DNA of 64,000 bases. Source: Cyanobium sp. FGCU6 (GTDB lineage: Bacteria > Cyanobacteriota > Cyanobacteriia > PCC-6307 > Cyanobiaceae). The notes beneath the pieces are model-generated. The model was not told where the DNA came from. It ran no database searches and worked only from the letters and a program-made list of their open reading frames with translations. The stretch lies in assembly GCA_024958655.1 (NCBI GenBank), contig JANWUR010000010.1, positions 60,931 to 124,930 on the forward strand. The letters are read 5' to 3'. Positions 9,880-20,240 of the stretch are shown here, piece by piece; position 1 is the stretch's first letter; each line of letters starts with the position of its first letter. Both the position numbers and the translations under genes were made by a program.

Positions 9880-10131
9880 ATGGCAGTCAAGGAAAGGGTC
9901 GGCACCGTCGTCAGCGACAAGATGGACAAAACGGTGGTGGTGGCGGTGGAGAACCGCTTCCCTCACCCCATCTATCAGAAGACGGTCAGCCGCACCACCC
10001 GTTACAAGGCCCACGACGAGCAGAACAACTGCCGCGTCGGCGACCGGGTCCGCATCACCGAGACCCGCCCCCTCAGCCGCACCAAGCGCTGGACGGTGGC
10101 CGAGGTGCTCTCCACCTCCACCAGCTCCTGA
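9880..10131 (+). CDS. rpsQ: 30S ribosomal protein S17
   Basis: S17 is a primary 16S-binding OB-fold protein. The 83-residue product contains [21 protein letters not shown] at its N-terminus, [19 protein letters not shown] in the middle, and [20 protein letters not shown], the family signature. Standard length and position between rpmC and rplN. Confidence 0.98.
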   Translation: MAVKERVGTVVSDKMDKTVVVAVENRFPHPIYQKTVSRTTRYKAHDEQNNCRVGDRVRITETRPLSRTKRWTVAEVLSTSTSS

Positions 10132-10144
10132 GGAGGAACTCCCG

Positions 10145-10510
10145 ATGATCCAGCAGGAAACCTTCCTCACCGTCGCTGACAACAGCGGCGCCAAGCGCAT
10201 TCAGTGCATCCGCGTGCTCGGCACCAACCGTCGCTACGCCCACGTGGGCGATGTGATCGTGGCCGCCGTCAAGGACGCCATGCCCAACATGGGCGTCAAG
10301 AAGTCGGATGTGGTCAAGGCCGTGGTGGTCCGCACCCGGGCGACCCTCCGCCGTGACACCGGCAACTCGATCCGCTTCGACGACAACGCCGCGGTCATCC
10401 TCGGCAACGACAACAACCCCAAGGGCACCCGCGTCTTCGGCCCGGTCGCCCGTGAGCTGCGCGAGCGCAACTTCACCAAGATCGTGTCCCTCGCCCCGGA
10501 GGTGATCTGA
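10145..10510 (+). CDS. rplN: 50S ribosomal protein L14
   Basis: L14 forms intersubunit bridge B8 and is the docking site of the silencing factor RsfS. The 121-residue product starts [20 protein letters not shown] and has the signature region [23 protein letters not shown]... with VIRTR-like [23 protein letters not shown] ribosome binding site precedes the ATG. Confidence 0.98.
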   Translation: MIQQETFLTVADNSGAKRIQCIRVLGTNRRYAHVGDVIVAAVKDAMPNMGVKKSDVVKAVVVRTRATLRRDTGNSIRFDDNAAVILGNDNNPKGTRVFGPVARELRERNFTKIVSLAPEVI

Positions 10511-10511
10511 G

Positions 10512-10868
10512 ATGGCCACCGCCACCCCGAAAGCCAAGGCCCAGGTACGCATCAAGATGCGCATCAAGAAGGGCGACACCGTCCAGGTGATCAGCGGCAA
10601 GGACAAGGGCAAGACCGGTGAGGTCCTGCGCACCCTTCCTTACCAGAACCGTGTCGTGGTGCAGGGCATCAATCTGCGCACCCGCCACGTCAAGCCCACC
10701 CAGGAGGGGGAGACCGGCCGCATCGTCACCGAGGAAGCCTCGCTGCACGCCTCGAACGTGATGCTCTACTCCACCAGCAAGAAGGTGGTCAGCCGCGTGG
10801 AGATCGTGGTCGACAAGGACGGCACCAAGAAGCGCCGCCTCAAGAAGACCGGCGAACTCCTCGACTGA
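10512..10868 (+). CDS. rplX: 50S ribosomal protein L24
   Basis: L24 initiates large-subunit assembly and has a KOW domain. The KOW motif is seen as [19 protein letters not shown] at residues 22-40 of the 118-residue product, followed by [22 protein letters not shown]. The 11-residue N-terminal lead ([11 protein letters not shown]) is a typical cyanobacterial extension. The gene begins one base after the rplN stop; a 100-base gap follows before rplE, the longest spacer in this part of the operon. Confidence 0.98.
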   Translation: MATATPKAKAQVRIKMRIKKGDTVQVISGKDKGKTGEVLRTLPYQNRVVVQGINLRTRHVKPTQEGETGRIVTEEASLHASNVMLYSTSKKVVSRVEIVVDKDGTKKRRLKKTGELLD

Positions 10869-10968
10869 ACGCCGGCTCCCCGAAGCTTCTTCTCCTACAT
10901 CTCCCTGTCCCCATCCCGCTCACGTCCGCCTTCTGACCACGTCCAGAAGCGCAATCCCTCCCTCCGTC

Positions 10969-11508
10969 ATGTCACTGAAACAGCGCTACCGGGAGACGAT
11001 TCAGCCGAAGCTGCTGAAGGATCTCAACCTCTCCAACGTCCATGAAGTCCCGAAGGTGGTGAAGATCACCGTCAATCGGGGCCTGGGCGAAGCCGCCCAG
11101 AACGCCAAGGCCCTCGAGGCCTCCATCGCCGAGCTGGCCCAGATCACCGGCCAGAAAGTTGTGGTGACCCGGGCCAAGAAGGCTATCGCCGGCTTCAAGA
11201 TCCGCCAGGGGATGCCGATCGGCGTCACCGTCACCCTCAGGGGCGAGCGGATGTATGCCTTCCTGGAGCGCCTGATTCATCTGGCCCTGCCGCGCATCCG
11301 CGACTTCCGCGGCGTGAGCCCCCGCAGCTTCGACGGCCGCGGCAACTACACCCTGGGGGTTCGGGAGCAGATCATCTTTCCCGAAATCTCCTTCGACAAG
11401 ATCGACGCCATCCGGGGCATGGACGTGACGATCGTGACCAGCGCCCGTAACGACGAAGAGGGCCGGGCCCTCCTCCGCGAAATGGGGATGCCGTTCCGCA
11501 GCAACTGA
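10969..11508 (+). CDS. rplE: 50S ribosomal protein L5
   Basis: L5 binds 5S rRNA and contacts P-site tRNA and S13 across the subunit interface. The 179-residue product contains [14 protein letters not shown] near the start, GLRRAKKA-type [22 protein letters not shown], and [21 protein letters not shown], all diagnostic. No obvious Shine-Dalgarno precedes the ATG. Standard length. Confidence 0.98.
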   Translation: MSLKQRYRETIQPKLLKDLNLSNVHEVPKVVKITVNRGLGEAAQNAKALEASIAELAQITGQKVVVTRAKKAIAGFKIRQGMPIGVTVTLRGERMYAFLERLIHLALPRIRDFRGVSPRSFDGRGNYTLGVREQIIFPEISFDKIDAIRGMDVTIVTSARNDEEGRALLREMGMPFRSN

Positions 11509-11528
11509 GCCCTCTTCCGGACACGACC

Positions 11529-11930
11529 ATGGCCAACCACGACCCGATTTCCGACATGCTCACCCGCATTCGCAATGCGAGTGAGAAGCGCCACGAGAGC
11601 ACCAGGATTCCCGCCTCCCGTCTGTCGCGCAGCATCGCCAACGTGCTGCAGCAGGAGGGCTTCATCGCTGAGATCAGCGAGGAAGGCGAGGGCATCCAGA
11701 AGCAGCTGGTGCTCCAGCTCAAGTACAGCGGCAAGCACCGTCAGCCCACCATCCGCCGCGTGCAGCGGGTGAGCAAGCCCGGTCTGCGCATCTACAAGAA
11801 CACCCGCCAGCTCCCCAAGGTGCTCGGCGGCCTCGGAGTGGCGATCATCTCCACCTCCAAGGGTGTGATGAGCGACCGCGACGCCCGCAAGCAGGGCGTC
11901 GGCGGCGAAGTGCTCTGCTACGTCTACTGA
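11529..11930 (+). CDS. rpsH: 30S ribosomal protein S8
   Basis: S8 is a primary binder of 16S helix 21 and, in enterobacteria, the repressor of the spc operon. The 133-residue product has [13 protein letters not shown] at the N-terminus and the C-terminal signature [33 protein letters not shown]. No rpsN (S14) lies upstream of it, unlike the enterobacterial order. Confidence 0.98.
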   Translation: MANHDPISDMLTRIRNASEKRHESTRIPASRLSRSIANVLQQEGFIAEISEEGEGIQKQLVLQLKYSGKHRQPTIRRVQRVSKPGLRIYKNTRQLPKVLGGLGVAIISTSKGVMSDRDARKQGVGGEVLCYVY

Positions 11931-11948
11931 TCCAGGGAGGTCACATCC

Positions 11949-12488
11949 ATGTCACGTATCGGCAAAGCACCGATCCCCGTTCCCGACAAGGTGAACGTCA
12001 GCCTCGACGGCCTCACCGTCACCGTCAAGGGACCCAGGGGGGAACTCAGCCGTACCCTCCCGGAAGGCGTCACGATCACGCAGGACGGAACCCAGCTCCT
12101 GGTGGCTCCCACCAGCGAGAACCGTCGCTCCCGTGAGCGCCACGGCCTCAGCCGCACACTCGTCGCCAACATGGTGGAGGGCGTGAGCCAGGGTTTCACC
12201 CGCAAACTCGAGATCATCGGCGTTGGCTATCGCGCCCAGGTTCAGGGGAGGAAGCTCGTGGTCAGCGCCGGCTACAGCCACCCCGTCGAGATGGTCCCCC
12301 CCGAGGGCGTCACCTTCGCTGTGGAGAACAACACCACCGTTCTGGTGTCCGGGGCCGACAAGGAAGCGGTGGGCAACGAGGCGGCCAAGGTCCGCGCCAT
12401 CCGTCCGCCCGAGCCCTACAAGGGCAAGGGCATCAAGTACGAAGGCGAGCGGATCCTGCGCAAGGCCGGCAAGACCGGCAAGAAATAA
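11949..12488 (+). CDS. rplF: 50S ribosomal protein L6
   Basis: L6 sits near the sarcin-ricin loop and factor-binding site. The 179-residue product starts [17 protein letters not shown], has two tandem L6 domains, and ends with the signature [31 protein letters not shown] ribosome binding site lies upstream. Standard length. Confidence 0.98.
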   Translation: MSRIGKAPIPVPDKVNVSLDGLTVTVKGPRGELSRTLPEGVTITQDGTQLLVAPTSENRRSRERHGLSRTLVANMVEGVSQGFTRKLEIIGVGYRAQVQGRKLVVSAGYSHPVEMVPPEGVTFAVENNTTVLVSGADKEAVGNEAAKVRAIRPPEPYKGKGIKYEGERILRKAGKTGKK

Positions 12489-12520
12489 AGGTCTGCCCAG
12501 CACCCATAGCCTGTATCCCC

Positions 12521-12886
12521 ATGTCATCCCTCCCCCGCAAACTGCAGACCCAGAAGCGTCATCGCCGTCTGCGTCGCAACCTCTCCGGCACCGCCGACCG
12601 GCCCCGGCTGGCGGTGTTCCGCTCCAACAATCACATCTACGCCCAGGTCATCGACGACGACGCCCAGAACACCCTGTGCTCGGCATCGACCCTCGACAAG
12701 GATCTGCGCACCAGCGTCACCGTCGGTGGCACCTGCGAGGCCTCCGTGGCCGTGGGTCAGCTGGTCGCCAAGCGGGCCCTGGCCAAGGGCATCCAGCAGG
12801 TGGTCTTCGATCGCGGCGGCAACCTGTACCACGGTCGGGTCAAGGCCCTGGCCGACGCCGCCCGGGAAGCGGGCCTTCAGTTCTGA
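12521..12886 (+). CDS. rplR: 50S ribosomal protein L18
   Basis: L18 brings 5S rRNA into the large subunit together with L5. The 121-residue product has the basic N-terminus ([19 protein letters not shown]), [20 protein letters not shown], and ends [10 protein letters not shown], all characteristic. Standard length. Confidence 0.98.
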   Translation: MSSLPRKLQTQKRHRRLRRNLSGTADRPRLAVFRSNNHIYAQVIDDDAQNTLCSASTLDKDLRTSVTVGGTCEASVAVGQLVAKRALAKGIQQVVFDRGGNLYHGRVKALADAAREAGLQF

Positions 12887-12899
12887 TCCTGCTCTCACC

Positions 12900-13544
12900 A
12901 TGACCGAAACCAACGACCAGATCCAGACCAGTGACATTCCGGGCGCTGCCGACGTTCCCGCCGCCGAAGGGCAGCAGGAGCGCCGCGGTGGCCGGGGTGA
13001 GGGCAGGGGCGACCGCAAGGGCGGCCGCGGCCGCGACAACCGCCGCGGAGGCCAGGAGCGCGACTCCGAATGGCAGGAGCGGGTGGTGCAGATCCGCCGT
13101 GTCTCCAAGACAGTGAAAGGCGGCAAGAAGATGAGCTTCCGGGCCATCGTCGTGGTCGGCAACGAGCGCGGCCAGGTGGGCGTGGGCGTCGGCAAGGCCG
13201 GCGATGTGATCGGTGCCGTCCGCAAGGGCGTGGCCGATGGCAAGAAGCACCTGGTGAAGGTGCCCCTCACCCGCCACAGCTCCATCCCCACCCTCAGCAA
13301 CGGCCGCGACGGCGCCGCCAGCGTGCTGATCCGTCCGGCCGCTCCCGGTACCGGCGTGATCGCGGGCGGTTCGATCCGCACCGTGCTCGAACTGGCCGGC
13401 ATCAAGAACGTGCTGGCCAAGCGACTGGGCTCCAAGACCCCTCTCAACAACGCCCGCGCGGCGATGGAGGCCCTTTCGGCCCTCCGCACCCACAAGGAGA
13501 CCGCCAAGGAGCGGGGCATCTCCCTCGAGCAGATCTACTCCTGA
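12900..13544 (+). CDS. rpsE: 30S ribosomal protein S5 with RG-rich N-terminal tail
   Basis: S5 acts at the decoding site and in mRNA unwinding at the entry channel. The 214-residue product has the dsRBD-like domain ([19 protein letters not shown], then [20 protein letters not shown]) and the C-terminal domain ending [11 protein letters not shown]. Residues 22-57 are unusual: an RG/GR-rich low-complexity tail (for example [19 protein letters not shown]). The ATG at 12900 puts this tail inside the protein, and the spacing after rplR supports that start. The core is of normal length. Confidence 0.97.
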   Translation: MTETNDQIQTSDIPGAADVPAAEGQQERRGGRGEGRGDRKGGRGRDNRRGGQERDSEWQERVVQIRRVSKTVKGGKKMSFRAIVVVGNERGQVGVGVGKAGDVIGAVRKGVADGKKHLVKVPLTRHSSIPTLSNGRDGAASVLIRPAAPGTGVIAGGSIRTVLELAGIKNVLAKRLGSKTPLNNARAAMEALSALRTHKETAKERGISLEQIYS

Positions 13545-13552
13545 GGACCCCG

Positions 13553-14005
13553 ATGACGTACCAGCTCAACAGTCTCCAGCCCAACCCTGGCGCCCGCCGC
13601 CGCAAGACCCGCAAGGGTCGTGGCATCGCCGCCGGCCAGGGCGCCAGCTGCGGTTTCGGCATGAGGGGTCAGAAGTCCCGCTCAGGCCGCCCCACCCGCC
13701 CCGGCTTCGAGGGCGGCCAGATGCCGCTCTACCGCCGAGTCCCGAAGCTCAAGCACTTCCCCCTGGTGAATCCCAAGGAGTTCACCGTGATCAACGTCGC
13801 CAAGCTCGCCGAGCTGGCCGACGGCAGCACCGTCGACCTCGACGCCTTGGTGAAGGCCGGTCTGGTCACCAGCCCCAAGCATCCCCTGAAGGTGCTCGGC
13901 CATGGCGATCTGAAGGTGAAGCTCACAGTGAAGGCTGCCGCCTTCAGTGCCACGGCGCGCGAGAAGATCGAGGCAGCCGGCGGCACCGCCGAGATCACCG
14001 GCTGA
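13553..14005 (+). CDS. rplO: 50S ribosomal protein L15
   Basis: L15 is a late-assembly protein with a long extended N-terminal arm. The 150-residue product contains [21 protein letters not shown] and [26 protein letters not shown], the family signature, then the folded C-terminal domain. The ATG at 13553 follows the rpsE stop by 8 bases. rpmD (L30), which precedes rplO in many bacteria, is missing here, as in other cyanobacteria. Confidence 0.98.
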   Translation: MTYQLNSLQPNPGARRRKTRKGRGIAAGQGASCGFGMRGQKSRSGRPTRPGFEGGQMPLYRRVPKLKHFPLVNPKEFTVINVAKLAELADGSTVDLDALVKAGLVTSPKHPLKVLGHGDLKVKLTVKAAAFSATAREKIEAAGGTAEITG

Positions 14006-14102
14006 GGCCTGTGCCCGCCACCCTTTAGCTTCAGGGCCGGCCGTCGGACATCCAGTCCCGCGGTCGGCCCTTTTCGTTCTTCCCCCTCACCCCACCGCCG
14101 TC

Positions 14103-15425
14103 ATGGTCGTCAGCCGGGGGCGCAACCCCAGCGCCGCGGAAATCCTCAGCCAACTGGTCCAGGCCAAGGGACTCAGGGATCGGGTGCTGATCACCCTGGG
14201 CCTGCTGCTGCTGGTGCGTCTCGGCATCTACATCCCGGTGCCGGGGATCGACCGGGTGGCCTTCCAGGCGTTCATCGCCCAGGGCGGGCAGCTGCTCGGC
14301 TTCCTCGACATCTTCACCGGCGGCGGCATCTCCACCCTGGGCGTCTTCGCCCTGGGGATCCTGCCGTTCATCAACGCCTCGATCATCCTGCAGCTGCTCA
14401 CGGCGGCCGTGCCCCAGCTGGAGGATCTGCAGAAGAACGAAGGTGAGGCCGGCCGCCGCAAGATCGCCCAGATCACCCGCTATGTGGCCTTGGGCTGGGG
14501 CGTGATCCAGAGCGTGGTCTTCGCGCTGATCCTCCGCCAGTACGCCCTGCCGGGGCTGAGCGACTGGCAGTTCGTGCTCCAGACGAGCCTCGCTCTGGTG
14601 GCCGGCTCGATGGTGGTGATGTGGATCAGCGAGGTGATCACCGAACGCGGGATCGGCCAGGGAGCGTCCCTGGTGATCTTCGTGAACATCGTCGCGACCC
14701 TGCCGAAGGCCCTCGGTGCCACCATCCAGCTGGCCACCACCAGCCGCGATCGCAGCACCGTTGGGGGGATCGTGATTCTCCTGCTCGTCTTCCTGGTCAC
14801 GATCGTGGGGATCATCTTCGTGCAGGAGGGCAACCGCCGCATCCCGATCGTGAGCGCCAAGCGTCAGGTTGGCGGCGCCGGCATGCTTGCGGCCCGCCAG
14901 AGCTATCTGCCCCTGAAGCTGAACGCCGGCGGGGTGATGCCGATCATCTTCGCCTCGGCGGTGGTGTTCCTGCCGCTCACGATCGCCAACTTCACCAAGA
15001 ATCCCCTGCTGATCCGCGCGGCCGGCTACCTCAACCCCAACAGCAGCACGCCCTGGCTCTACGCCCTGGTGTTCTTCGCCCTGATCCTGGGGTTCGGCTA
15101 CTTCTACGCCTCGCTCACGGTGAATCCGGTGGACATCGCCACCAACCTCAAGCGCAGCGGCGTGGCGGTGCCGGGGGTGCGGCCGGGATCGGCCACCGCC
15201 ACCTATCTCTCGAACGTGCAGAACCGGCTCACCCTGCTGGGCGGCCTGTTCCTCGGCGCCGTGGCGATCATCCCGTCGGCCGTGGAAGGGGCGATCCAGG
15301 TGCGGACCTTCCAGGGCCTGGGGGCCACCTCCCTGCTGATCCTCGTGGGCGTGGCGATCGACACGGCCAAGCAGGTCCAGACCTATGTGATCTCCCAGCG
15401 CTACGAAGGCATGGTGCGCCAGTGA
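14103..15425 (+). CDS. secY: Preprotein translocase channel subunit SecY
   Basis: SecY forms the protein-conducting channel in plasma and thylakoid membranes with SecE and SecG. The 440-residue product has ten predicted membrane segments and the conserved landmarks: VPGIDR before the plug region, GIGQGASLVIFVNI, the cytosolic loop GNRRIPIVSAKRQVGG, and a C-terminal GATSLLILVGVAIDTAKQ helix with a short tail ending YEGMVRQ. It sits in its usual place after rplO. Confidence 0.98.
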   Translation: MVVSRGRNPSAAEILSQLVQAKGLRDRVLITLGLLLLVRLGIYIPVPGIDRVAFQAFIAQGGQLLGFLDIFTGGGISTLGVFALGILPFINASIILQLLTAAVPQLEDLQKNEGEAGRRKIAQITRYVALGWGVIQSVVFALILRQYALPGLSDWQFVLQTSLALVAGSMVVMWISEVITERGIGQGASLVIFVNIVATLPKALGATIQLATTSRDRSTVGGIVILLLVFLVTIVGIIFVQEGNRRIPIVSAKRQVGGAGMLAARQSYLPLKLNAGGVMPIIFASAVVFLPLTIANFTKNPLLIRAAGYLNPNSSTPWLYALVFFALILGFGYFYASLTVNPVDIATNLKRSGVAVPGVRPGSATATYLSNVQNRLTLLGGLFLGAVAIIPSAVEGAIQVRTFQGLGATSLLILVGVAIDTAKQVQTYVISQRYEGMVRQ

Positions 15426-15495
15426 GAGGCGGCCGCTCCGCCTCCAGGGGTTCCGCTCCCGGACCTGTCCCCGTTCCTTCCCTCACTCCCTGTCC

Positions 15496-16044
15496 ATGAA
15501 GCAACGCCTCCTCTTCCTCGGTCCTCCCGGTGCCGGCAAGGGCACCCAGGCCCTGCGCCTTGCTGCCTCCCATGGCCTGCTGCACCTCTCCACCGGTGAT
15601 CTGCTGCGAGCCGAGGTCCAGTCCGGCACGCCCCTCGGTCAAGAGGCGGAGGCGGTGATGGCCCGCGGCGAGCTGGTGAGCGACCAGCTGGTGCTGGCGA
15701 TCGTGCGCAGCCGGCTGGAGGGTCACACCGGCGGCTGGCTGCTCGACGGCTTTCCGCGCAACCTTTCCCAGGCGGAGGCCCTCGATGCCCTGCTCAGCGA
15801 GCTCCGGCAGGAGATCGAGCTGGTGGTGCTGATGGAACTCGACGATGCCGTCCTGATCGCGCGCCTGCTGGGCCGGGGCCGGGCCGACGACAACGAGGAG
15901 GTGATTCGTCACCGGTTGGCGGTCTACCGGGAGCAGACGGCCCCCCTGATCCAGCACTACCGCGAGCGCGGCCAGCTGGTGGCGGTGGAGGCGAGCGGCA
16001 CGGTCGAGGAGATCGGCTCGCGGATCGAGGCCGTGCTCAGCTGA
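15496..16044 (+). CDS. adk: Adenylate kinase (short, LID-less form)
   Basis: Catalyses ATP + AMP to 2 ADP. The 182-residue product shows the P-loop GPPGAGKGT (residues 9-17), the AMP-binding [10 protein letters not shown] and LDGFPRN motifs, and the ATP-site arginines in [19 protein letters not shown]. The normal 27-residue LID insert is replaced by a short loop, the form usual in cyanobacteria. infA does not follow it, in contrast to many bacterial spc operons. Confidence 0.97.
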   Translation: MKQRLLFLGPPGAGKGTQALRLAASHGLLHLSTGDLLRAEVQSGTPLGQEAEAVMARGELVSDQLVLAIVRSRLEGHTGGWLLDGFPRNLSQAEALDALLSELRQEIELVVLMELDDAVLIARLLGRGRADDNEEVIRHRLAVYREQTAPLIQHYRERGQLVAVEASGTVEEIGSRIEAVLS

Positions 16045-16114
16045 TTGCGAGGGTCCGGGGTGGTTGACCCATGTGATAGGGTGCCTGTTTGCAAATTCGG
16101 AGAGCACACGACCC

Positions 16115-16228
16115 ATGAAGGTGCGTGCCTCAGTCAAAAGAATGTGCGACAAGTGCCGGGTGATTCGTCGCCACGGCCGGGTGATGGTGATCTGCCCCAA
16201 CCCCAAGCACAAACAGCGCCAGGGCTGA
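16115..16228 (+). CDS. rpmJ: 50S ribosomal protein L36
   Basis: A 37-residue zinc-ribbon protein, [14 protein letters not shown]..., with Cys 11, Cys 14, Cys 27 and His 32 as the four metal ligands, so it is the zinc-containing type. It is basic throughout and of exact family length. It lies between adk and rpsM, its usual place at the junction of the spc and alpha parts of the operon. A TAGGGT hexamer at 16077-16082 might be part of an internal promoter; this is weak. Confidence 0.97.
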   Translation: MKVRASVKRMCDKCRVIRRHGRVMVICPNPKHKQRQG

Positions 16229-16303
16229 TCGGCCCCACGCGTTCCCGCCTGCCCCTCCCAACGGGCAGCCCCTTTTCTTCCTTCCCTTCGACAGTTTCCA
16301 GAC

Positions 16304-16669
16304 GTGGCTCGGATCGCCGGTGTCGACATCCCTCGTGACAAGAGGGTCGAGATCTCTCTCACCTACGTGTACGGCATCGGGCTCACCCGTGCCCGCAAGA
16401 TTCTCGCCAAGACGGGGGTCAGCCCCGACATCCGGGTGAAGGACCTCAGCGACGCCGACGTGCAGAAGCTGCGCGGCGCCGCCGAGGCCTACACCCTTGA
16501 GGGCGACCTGCGCCGCGAGGAGGGCATGGCCCTCAAGCGTCTGCAGGACATCGGCTGCCTGCGCGGTCGTCGCCATCGCATGGGCCTGCCGGTGCGAGGT
16601 CAGCGCACCCGCACCAATGCGCGCACCCGCCGCGGCGCCCGCAAGACCGTCGCCGGCAAGAAGAAGTAA
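16304..16669 (+). CDS. rpsM: 30S ribosomal protein S13
   Basis: S13 contacts P-site tRNA and forms bridges to L5. The 121-residue product starts with GTG at 16304 ([25 protein letters not shown]), carries the helix-two-turn-helix region and ends with RGLPVRGQ-type [21 protein letters not shown] plus a lysine-rich tail that reaches between the tRNAs. Length and start match the family. Confidence 0.98.
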   Translation: MARIAGVDIPRDKRVEISLTYVYGIGLTRARKILAKTGVSPDIRVKDLSDADVQKLRGAAEAYTLEGDLRREEGMALKRLQDIGCLRGRRHRMGLPVRGQRTRTNARTRRGARKTVAGKKK

Positions 16670-16807
16670 GGCCCAGGCCTCCGGCCCTCCTTCACCCTGC
16701 CGCCCGCTGTTCGCCGCCCGCCCTCGCGTCGGTCGGACCATTCAGGGGCGTCACCAGGGTGCACCACCAGTTCCCCGATCACCTCCCTGCCACTGCAGGG
16801 CTTTTCC

Positions 16808-17200
16808 ATGGCCAAGCCTGCCAAGAAGACCGGCCCGAAGAAGGCCAAGCGCAACGTGCCCAACGGCGTTGCCCACATCCAGAGCACGTTCAACAACACG
16901 ATCGTCTCGATCACCGACACAGCCGGCGAAGTGATCGCCTGGTCGTCGGCCGGCGCCTCCGGTTTCAAGGGCGCCCGCAAGGGAACCCCATTTGCTGCCC
17001 AGACAGCCGCTGAAGCCGCCGCCCGCAGGGCGCTTGAGCAGGGCATGCGTCAGATCGAGGTCCTGGTACGCGGCCCCGGCTCCGGTCGGGAAACCGCAAT
17101 CCGTGCGCTGCAGGTGGCCGGTCTGGAGATCACCCTGATCCGCGACGTCACCCCACTGCCCCACAACGGCTGCCGCCGCCCGAAGCGCCGCCGCGTCTGA
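16808..17200 (+). CDS. rpsK: 30S ribosomal protein S11
   Basis: S11 lies on the platform by the E-site and mRNA exit. The 130-residue product contains [16 protein letters not shown], the RNA-binding [17 protein letters not shown] and [15 protein letters not shown], and ends with the invariant [16 protein letters not shown] 138-base spacer separates it from rpsM. Confidence 0.98.
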   Translation: MAKPAKKTGPKKAKRNVPNGVAHIQSTFNNTIVSITDTAGEVIAWSSAGASGFKGARKGTPFAAQTAAEAAARRALEQGMRQIEVLVRGPGSGRETAIRALQVAGLEITLIRDVTPLPHNGCRRPKRRRV

Positions 17201-17277
17201 AACCCACCTCCCCCGAATCCTCCCTGGCCCTGTCCAGCCCCTTTCGGTTCCTGTTCCCTCTTTCATTTCCTCAGACC

Positions 17278-18216
17278 GTGCTGCACTACCAGATCGATCG
17301 GGTCGAGCACAAGGTTGCCGACGACCGCTCCCAGACGGGCACGTTCCTGATCGGCCCCCTAGATCGGGGCGAGGCCACCACCCTCGGCAATGCCCTGCGC
17401 CGGGTGCTGATCGGCGGGCTGGAAGGCAGCGCGATCACCGCTGTCCGCCTCGCTGGCGTCAACCATGAATACGCCACTGTCCCTGGCGTGCGCGAGGACG
17501 TCCTCGACATCCTGTTGAACTGCAAGTCGGTGCCGGTCGCCAGCCGCAGCCGCGACCTCGAGATCGGCCGACTGGTGGTGAACGGACCCGCCACGGTCAC
17601 CGCCGCCGATCTCCAGTTCTCCTCCCAGGTCACCGTGATCGACGGCGACCGTCCGATCGCCACCGTGGCAGAGGGCCACACCCTGGAGATGGAGGTGCAC
17701 GTCGAGCGTGGGATCGGCTATCGGCCGGTGGATCGCCACAACGAAGAGACGAGCGCCATCGACCTGTTGCAGATCGATGCCGTGTTCATGCCGGTGCGAC
17801 GGGTGAACTACACCGTCGACGAAACCGCCGTGGGCGAAGGCGGATCCGCCCGCGAGCGCCTGCGCCTCGAGATCGAGACCAACGGCAGCGTCACCCCTGA
17901 CGACGCCATGGCCCAGGCCGCCAACCAGCTGATCGCCCTGTTTCAGCCCCTCGCCAGCCTCACGATGGCCGAGGAGCCGGGCCTGGAACCAGAGCCCTCC
18001 GCCGAAGCCCAGATCCCCCTTGAGGAACTGAACCTCTCGGTGCGGGCCTACAACTGCCTCAAGCGGGCCCAGGTCAACTCCGTCTCTGACCTGATGGGCT
18101 TCAGCTACGAGGATCTGCTCGAGATCAAGAACTTCGGCTCCAAATCGGCCGACGAGGTGATCGAGGCCCTCGAGCGCATCGGCATTTCCCTGCCCCAGAG
18201 CCGCACCGGCGCCTGA
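17278..18216 (+). CDS. rpoA: RNA polymerase subunit alpha
   Basis: Alpha dimerises to nucleate RNA polymerase assembly and its C-terminal domain contacts UP elements and activators. The 312-residue product starts from GTG at 17278, with the N-terminal domain motif [12 protein letters not shown], a variable linker around residue 240, and the C-terminal domain [19 protein letters not shown]...[15 protein letters not shown]. Length is normal for cyanobacteria. It is located between rpsK and rplQ, as in the classical alpha operon, though rpsD is not present. Confidence 0.98.
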   Translation: MLHYQIDRVEHKVADDRSQTGTFLIGPLDRGEATTLGNALRRVLIGGLEGSAITAVRLAGVNHEYATVPGVREDVLDILLNCKSVPVASRSRDLEIGRLVVNGPATVTAADLQFSSQVTVIDGDRPIATVAEGHTLEMEVHVERGIGYRPVDRHNEETSAIDLLQIDAVFMPVRRVNYTVDETAVGEGGSARERLRLEIETNGSVTPDDAMAQAANQLIALFQPLASLTMAEEPGLEPEPSAEAQIPLEELNLSVRAYNCLKRAQVNSVSDLMGFSYEDLLEIKNFGSKSADEVIEALERIGISLPQSRTGA

Positions 18217-18269
18217 TCCTTCTGCCGCCCGGCAGCGCCCTTCCCCCGCGAACCGACCCGTCCCGATCC

Positions 18270-18620
18270 ATGCGACACCAGTGCCGAGTCCCCCTGCTGG
18301 GACGCCCCGCCGACCAACGCAAGGCCATGCTGCGTGGCCTCACCACCCAGCTGATCCGCGAGGGTCGCGTCACCACCACCAAGGCCCGTGCCAAGGCCCT
18401 GCGTGATGAAGCCGAGCGGATGATCACCCTGGCCAAGGACGGCAGCCTGGCGGCCCGTCGTCGCGCCATCGGCTACATCTACGACAAGCAGCTGGTCCAC
18501 GCCCTGTTCAACAAGGCCCAGGATCGTTACGGCGACCGCAGCGGCGGCTACACCCGCATCATCCGCACGGTGCGTCGCCGCGGTGACAACGCCGAGATGG
18601 CCATCATCGAACTGGTCTGA
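18270..18620 (+). CDS. rplQ: 50S ribosomal protein L17
   Basis: L17 sits near the tunnel exit. The 116-residue product has the invariant start [22 protein letters not shown], the helix [17 protein letters not shown] and ends [13 protein letters not shown]. Standard length and position after rpoA. Confidence 0.98.
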   Translation: MRHQCRVPLLGRPADQRKAMLRGLTTQLIREGRVTTTKARAKALRDEAERMITLAKDGSLAARRRAIGYIYDKQLVHALFNKAQDRYGDRSGGYTRIIRTVRRRGDNAEMAIIELV

Positions 18621-18752
18621 TCCCACCCAGGCCGGCTGACCACCCCCTTCCCGCAGCGGCGGACCATCGGTCCCCCGCGGCATCGTTTGATCAGCCCCGC
18701 TTCCCCGTCACCGCCCCTGCCGCAGACCCGCACCGCCCCACCGTCACGCCGC

Positions 18753-19571
18753 ATGGCCCTGTGCCTGCAGTACGACGGCGGAGCTTTCTGCGGCTGGCAG
18801 CGTCAGCCCCGTGACCCCAGCGTGCAAGCGACGCTGGAAGCGGCGATCGCCGCCCTCGATCCCCATCGCCCGGCCCTGGCCGTAGCGGCGGGGCGCACGG
18901 ACAGCGGCGTGCACGCCGCGGCCCAGGTGGTGCATTTCGATGCCGCCGGCCCCATCCCCGCGGGGCGATGGCCCAAGGCCCTCAACGGCCGGCTGCCCCC
19001 GACCATCCGGGTCCGCGCGGCGGCGGAGGTTCCGTCCGACTGGCATGCCTGCTTCTCGGCTTGCTACCGCCGCTACCGCTACACCATCCACAACGGCCGG
19101 GCCCCGAACCTGTTCCTGGCGCCCTGGAGCTGGCATCGCTACCGGCACCGCCTCGACGAGAACGCCATGGCCTCGGCCCTCCAGGAGATGCTCGGCCACC
19201 ACGATTTCGCCGCCTTCGAGCGGGCCGGCAGCAGCCGTTCCCACAGCCGCACCACCCTGCAGGAGGTGTCCCTCGAGCGACACGGCGATCTGGTGGTGGC
19301 AGAGCTCCAGGCCAGCGGCTTCCTCTACGGCATGGTGCGCCTGCTCATGGGGCAGCTGGTGGCCCTGGGGGAGGGGCGCCTCAGCCAAGCCGAGCTACGG
19401 CGCCGGTGGCGCACGGGCGATCGGGCCGCCGTCAAGGAGGCGGCCCCTCCGCAGGGGCTGTGCCTGCTGCGGGTGGGCTACCGGCAGGAGCTGTTCCCCA
19501 GAGCCGCCTGGTATGATTGCCAACCGCGGTTTCAGCTGGCAGGTTCCGATTCGCCGGATCCGATCCGCTGA
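18753..19571 (+). CDS. truA: tRNA pseudouridine(38-40) synthase TruA
   Basis: TruA converts uridines 38-40 of the anticodon stem-loop to pseudouridine. The 272-residue product has the [15 protein letters not shown]-terminal signature, the catalytic aspartate in [11 protein letters not shown], the YRRYRYTI strand, and [11 protein letters not shown]. The ATG at 18753 is used; related proteins have a few more residues before ALxLQYDG (here SRR), and an in-frame TTG at 18687 could supply them, so the start is not certain. The rplQ-truA-rplM-rpsI order is conserved. Confidence 0.95.
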   Translation: MALCLQYDGGAFCGWQRQPRDPSVQATLEAAIAALDPHRPALAVAAGRTDSGVHAAAQVVHFDAAGPIPAGRWPKALNGRLPPTIRVRAAAEVPSDWHACFSACYRRYRYTIHNGRAPNLFLAPWSWHRYRHRLDENAMASALQEMLGHHDFAAFERAGSSRSHSRTTLQEVSLERHGDLVVAELQASGFLYGMVRLLMGQLVALGEGRLSQAELRRRWRTGDRAAVKEAAPPQGLCLLRVGYRQELFPRAAWYDCQPRFQLAGSDSPDPIR

Positions 19572-19679
19572 CATCCCACCCGCTCTGGATCCCCAGGACA
19601 GCCAAGGCGCGACCGCCCTCCCTTGCCCATCTGGCGAGCACGGAACCGGCGGCGCGGTAGGTTCGAACATTCCGTTCGA
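19513..19679 (+). promoter_or_regulatory. Possible promoter and leader hairpin for rplM-rpsI-rpmE
   Basis: A good -10-like hexamer TATGAT occurs at 19513-19518, inside the end of truA, with no clear -35. Downstream, TCGAAC (19663-19668) and GTTCGA (19674-19679) can pair across five bases. The 213-base gap before rplM makes a separate promoter and leader plausible, but both signals are weak. Confidence 0.25.
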
Positions 19680-19784
19680 TGCCACCCGGCTGGGATGGGT
19701 CCATCCCCAGGCCCGCCGGTGATTGGTGATTCCCCCGCTGACCTCCCGCCGCTTGCCCCCCAGGCGGCAGCCCCTCTAGGCGCA

Positions 19785-20240
19785 ATGAACAAGACAACCC
19801 AGCCCTCCATCGAGTCGCTCGATCGCCAGTGGTATCTGGTGGATGCCGCGGATCAGACCCTCGGTCGCCTGGCCAGCGAGGTGGCCCAGGTGCTGCGAGG
19901 CAAGAACAAGCCCACTTACACCCCCCACCTCGACACGGGCGACTTCGTCGTGGTGATCAATGCCGACAAGATCCGGGTCAGCGGCAACAAACCCACGCAG
20001 AAGCTCTACCGGCGTCATTCCGGCCGCCCCGGCGGCATGAAGACAGAAACCTTCGCCCACCTTCAGGCGCGCCTGCCCGAGCGGATCGTGGAGAAGGCCA
20101 TCAAGGGCATGCTCCCCCACAACGCCCTGGGCCGGCAGCTGTTCCGCAAGCTGAAGGTCTACAAGGGCAGCGAGCATCCCCATGCCGCCCAGAAACCCCA
20201 GGTTCTCGCCCTCGATCCCGCCACCACCGCCACCAAATGA
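19785..20240 (+). CDS. rplM: 50S ribosomal protein L13
   Basis: L13 is an early-assembly large-subunit protein. The 151-residue product contains [21 protein letters not shown], the conserved [18 protein letters not shown], and the signature [25 protein letters not shown]. The ATG at 19785 precedes a short leader typical of cyanobacterial L13. Its stop overlaps the rpsI start as ATGA, indicating translational coupling. Confidence 0.98.
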   Translation: MNKTTQPSIESLDRQWYLVDAADQTLGRLASEVAQVLRGKNKPTYTPHLDTGDFVVVINADKIRVSGNKPTQKLYRRHSGRPGGMKTETFAHLQARLPERIVEKAIKGMLPHNALGRQLFRKLKVYKGSEHPHAAQKPQVLALDPATTATK

